A program made the position numbers and the translations under genes. From Parasponia andersonii (lineage: Eukaryota > Streptophyta > Magnoliopsida > Rosales > Cannabaceae): DNA of 64,000 nt. Below are positions 60,872 to 64,000 of the stretch, piece by piece (the stretch's first letter is position 1; each line of letters begins with the position of its first letter). The stretch lies in contig JXTB01000023.1 in NCBI GenBank assembly GCA_002914805.1, positions 417,806 through 481,805 of the forward strand. The letters are read 5' to 3'. Below the pieces are notes generated by a model. That model ran no database searches. It saw nothing but the letters and a program-made list of their open reading frames with translations, and had not been told where the DNA came from.

Positions 60872-62779
60872 GGTTTGCGAACTTAACAACTTACTGTTCT
60901 GCCGCTGCACCATGTACTGTTCTCTGTATATTTAACATTAGACATGAGTATGAGATGGGTCACAATGTGTTTTGAGTGTTGACAAACTACTGCTTACAAT
61001 TAATGCTGTGAGGGAATGTATGTACATTATACAGTTTTAGGTCCAACCTTCTATACAGTCGTTTTACTGGATTTATATGAACAGGCTGATCACTTGTTTG
61101 AATGTGCCAACTTCATGTACAGCATCATAAATAAGACCACTTGGCTAGTTTAACAACTAAATTTTTCTCAGTAGCCGACTTTGTAGAATATATTGCATTG
61201 CAGGATTTAATTTGTGTCTATATATGAATAGGCTACATGATTTTTAATTTATTATGCTAGGTGGTGTGTCTACACGCTTGAAAACTTCTACTCGTTCTTT
61301 TTCCAAAATATTGAAAGGGGGAGTTCAAAATTCTCCTTATCCAGTAATGTTTCTGGACCAGATACCGTTTCGAACTAAAGATGCTACTCCCTTAGTCATC
61401 GAAAAAAATCTCGAGAGAACTTTGGTTTGTTAGCGTAGCGTATCATATGAAAAACACCATTAGATTGTCACCACTCACCAACAACAATCTAACCTCAGGT
61501 TTATTAATCCAGAATGGACCGTATTAGAAATTAAAGAAGGTGTTTCATTAGTTACAAACACGTTTTGGACACGAATATTGGTGAATCCTCGCATAATTAG
61601 TGAAATGAAGGATGAGGATAGCTTGAATTTTTTTTTTTTTTTTTTTTTTTCCATGACGATTCTTTTCATTACAGATTTATTGAATATGGCTGAATGTTAT
61701 ATACAGCTTGAAAGCAGTGGAACATTACTGGCTGGGCTGAATGGCATTTTACTATTTCAACTTGTAACTTAAAATGATTGTGTATTGTAAATTGTGAAAC
61801 CTGGTTGTTAACCGTGAGTTTTGTCTAGTCAACCAAGAACTTTTTGAGCTGGAATTTAGTGGACTTTTATGTAGAGAAACACCTAACCTTCATTTAAGTT
61901 GTAATATTAAACAACTCTAACATAAATCTAACGTGATAAAATGTGCTTTGGGTCAACAGTCTGAAACTCACAAAACTGCACTTATAGGTAGCCGTGCTCC
62001 CATAATTTATTATTTTTTTTGAGAGAACGTTGCCCCCATAATTAACTCTGGTTACTTTAGGTCACTAATTATCCTAGAAGTTCTAGCTACAAAGTGGTAT
62101 TGACAAGCTTTACAAAAAATGATAACATATTAGACTACCAACTCTCTCTCTCTCTCTCAAATCTTATGGCACGCATGAAACGTGCAGGCTTTCAAGCAGG
62201 TCAGTAAGCCACGTAGTAGTATGTTGGAAATAATATTTGTATATTACCCGATTCTATTCGGAACAACACGTACTAGGGAAGGCAACATTCTAGCCGTGCC
62301 GAAGCCTAAAACCTCATCGTCATATCACAAAACTCGACTCCAAGTCATCATCGATTCGTCTGTCATTATTATATTAATACAACTAGCCACATATTATGCC
62401 AGCTACACGAGTTGACCCCTCCATACTCTCATTTCCTACTTCTCTGAGCTTTAAAAAATGTAGAAAGAAACTCCGAAAATGACTTGTTCAGAATCTTTTA
62501 TACTTTCAATATTTTTCGCAACCCATAAGATACATTGCAGCCCTACTGGAACTACTGAAGCTTTACACATGTATGCACAACTTATAGTCAACCTCAGCCG
62601 ACTTGATTTATGACCAAGTTGGGCATTGATCACGAATCCCATTTGTTTTTCTAGTTTCCTTAGCTAAATCATAAAGCTGAGATACTGCCTTAACCAGTTG
62701 TGATTTTGTAACAAGAAGAAAAAAACAATAATAAAAATTTTGCATAAACGACAATCGTGTGATGGCTCTTTTGATATCA
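60872..62779. other. 3' UTR of the S-acyltransferase gene and intergenic sequence
   Basis: The first few hundred bases are probable 3' UTR. A long T run is at about 61628-61651 and a CT run at 62142-62158. Short frames have no homology. The end before 62780 is probable 3' UTR of the next minus-strand gene. Confidence 0.5.
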
Positions 62780-63142
62780 TCATCTTTCAGGGTCAGGAGT
62801 GGAATCATCCGGTAAAGGAAGGGGTTGAGCCGTCGCTCTTTCGATATCTTTGTTAGTCTTCGGAGTAGAGATATCAGAAAAGACCAGAGAGATCCAAACA
62901 ATGACTGGAGTAGCAAGAAGAATGAGGCCAAAAGGCACCATCCACAGTTGTTCATTTTCAGGATGATATTCAAATTGCCACCAGGCCAGAGTCAACCCCC
63001 CTGCCAGGCTCACTATAAACGACACAAAACAAGCTATGCCGATCTTCACAATCTTCTTTACTTCTCTGTGATTTGTATCTCTCTGCGGTACTTCCTTGTC
63101 GTTTGATGAGACTGTAGTGCTTTTTTCTTTGTTTGATCCCAT
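62780..63142 (-). CDS. small two-span membrane protein of unknown function
   Basis: 120 aa from ATG 63142 (MGSNKEKS) to a stop at 62780. It has a hydrophilic basic N-terminus (1-33) and two hydrophobic segments (about 34-55, IGIACFVSFIVSLAGGLTLAW, and about 67-87, LWMVPFGLILLATPVIVWISL). A Pro- and Asp-rich C-terminal tail follows. No catalytic motif is present and the family is not recognised. A 5'-UTR intron supports a real transcript: on the minus strand a GTATGT donor at 63330 and a TTGCAG acceptor at 63194 bound a 137-bp intron, with the ATG about 50 bases after the acceptor. Upstream GA and TA repeats (63405-63480) fit a plant core promoter. Confidence 0.7.
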   Translation of the reverse strand: MGSNKEKSTTVSSNDKEVPQRDTNHREVKKIVKIGIACFVSFIVSLAGGLTLAWWQFEYHPENEQLWMVPFGLILLATPVIVWISLVFSDISTPKTNKDIERATAQPLPLPDDSTPDPER

Positions 63143-63193
63143 CAAAATCAAAAAACCCGAATAAGATTAGTTCTGGGTTTTTAACTTTTTCCC

Positions 63194-63330
63194 CTGCAAT
63201 TTAAATTTGGAAACGAAAAACCAGTCAACATTAATAATTAACAAAAGCAAAAACTCTGTTCTACATAATAAGCAGAGAGCGATCCACAGTTCATAATATC
63301 AAAATTAAAGCACAAAATAAAGGAACATAC
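63194..63330 (-). other. 5'-UTR intron of the small membrane protein gene
   Basis: Minus-strand GTATGTTCC donor and a TTGCAG acceptor preceded by AT-rich sequence. The intron lies wholly before the ATG. Such leader introns often raise expression in plants, but that effect is not shown here. Confidence 0.6.
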
Positions 63331-63404
63331 CGGCTTTTATTTAGTTAAACCCCCAGTTGTAGCTGAAAAATGAAGAGGGACAAGAAGAGATGTATAGCTA
63401 AAGG

Positions 63405-63433
63405 TATATATATATATATATATATACATATAC

Positions 63434-63474
<41 letters not shown>

Positions 63475-63480
63475 AAGAGA
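63405..63480 (-). promoter_or_regulatory. TA and GA repeats in promoter or leader
   Basis: A (TA)n run at about 63405-63426 and a (GA)n run at 63437-63480 upstream of the small membrane protein gene. GA/CT repeats near transcription starts are frequent in plant promoters. Confidence 0.5.
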
Positions 63481-64000
63481 TGGGTTGAACCGAAGTGTAA
63501 GAGGGTACTGTTTGAATATTGGAGAGAGAGTTACATCAGAAGAAGGGGGCTTTGGCTTTGAGATTTTCTAGTCATACAAGTAATTGTGACATATTAAGCT
63601 ATAAATCAGACGCCCCTTTCTATCAAAGTTGTTATTTGTTAAAATGACTAAATATAAACCAGAGAATGATTACGTTTCAGGATTTAAACCAAGCCCCCGG
63701 TGAAGCTATCTGGGGTAGTAGATTCGTATTTTTTTTCCCCTCAAAATTAAAAGAAAATATATATTTGGGGTGGTTTGTTACGGTTCATTAAACTACTGGC
63801 TTGTCTCTTTTCTATAAAAAAATCTTGGGCTACCATATAGGATATTGAATTTTGATAATTAAAGGTCTAACGTAGTTGGCAACCAAAGTTGGACCGCGAC
63901 GTTTTGGAACTCGGTTTTCACCGGAGTTTAAAAAATAAATAAGTAAATGACAAATAATAATAATAATAATAATAACGCCCAGTTTATTTAATGGACTCTC
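63481..64000. other. upstream intergenic sequence to the window edge
   Basis: No gene is seen. An (ATA)n run lies at about 63955-63976. Confidence 0.5.

Noticed and set aside
61475..61669. Lys-rich frame over the T run near 61630
   Set aside because: Produced by a homopolymer; no homology.

Overview
The window is nuclear DNA from a flowering plant, most likely a eudicot. Evidence: spliced genes with GT..AG introns, AT-rich intergenic sequence full of TA, TTA, CT and GA microsatellites, several Ty3/gypsy LTR retrotransposons, and plant-specific families (MYC2-type bHLH factor, GIF/SSXT co-activator, PAT13/14-type S-acyltransferase). The species cannot be fixed from sequence alone. There are two assembly gaps (39461-39845 and 53221-53505) and single Ns near 6826 and 54545.

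Layout. 1-223: edge sequence, possibly the tail of a gene. 224-7657: a decayed Ty3/gypsy element on the minus strand (LTRs of about 455 bp), itself interrupted by a 1.8 kb copia-like solo LTR (1369-3165, duplicated target CTATC). 7658-11056: AT-rich intergenic DNA with a MITE-like element and two G-boxes upstream of a single-exon MYC2/bHLH14-like gene (11057-12556). 12557-22669: about 10 kb without a convincing gene, but with a 450 bp hairpin element sitting in a TTA microsatellite and several local tandem duplications. 22670-35648: a 13 kb Tat-lineage gypsy element with 5-bp duplication ATTAC, heavily broken. 35654-37491: a 1.84 kb island holding an intronless membrane-anchored methyltransferase-like gene (36385-37302, minus). 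37497-48381: a second, younger Tat-lineage element (10.9 kb, duplication ATACA), whose 5' LTR begins only 194 bp upstream of that gene's ATG. 48387-50211: intergenic. 50212-51776: exons 2-4 of a GIF2-like co-activator (minus); exon 1 was not found and probably lies in the second N gap. 53506-57989: intergenic with inverted-repeat elements. 57990-60871: a complete seven-exon DHHC S-acyltransferase gene (plus). 62780-63142: a small two-span membrane protein gene (minus) with a 5'-UTR intron.

The host genes are unrelated neighbours, not an operon or pathway: jasmonate-type transcription factor, methyltransferase-like protein, growth co-activator, palmitoyltransferase, unknown membrane protein. 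The most unusual material lies in the two Tat elements. Both carry, between integrase and 3' LTR, a spliced-looking antisense gene with a gypsy-associated (Transposase_28-like) N-terminal region and a coiled-coil C-terminal part. The first also carries a ten-unit tandem array of about 100 bp per unit. No CRISPR array, rRNA or tRNA gene was recognised.
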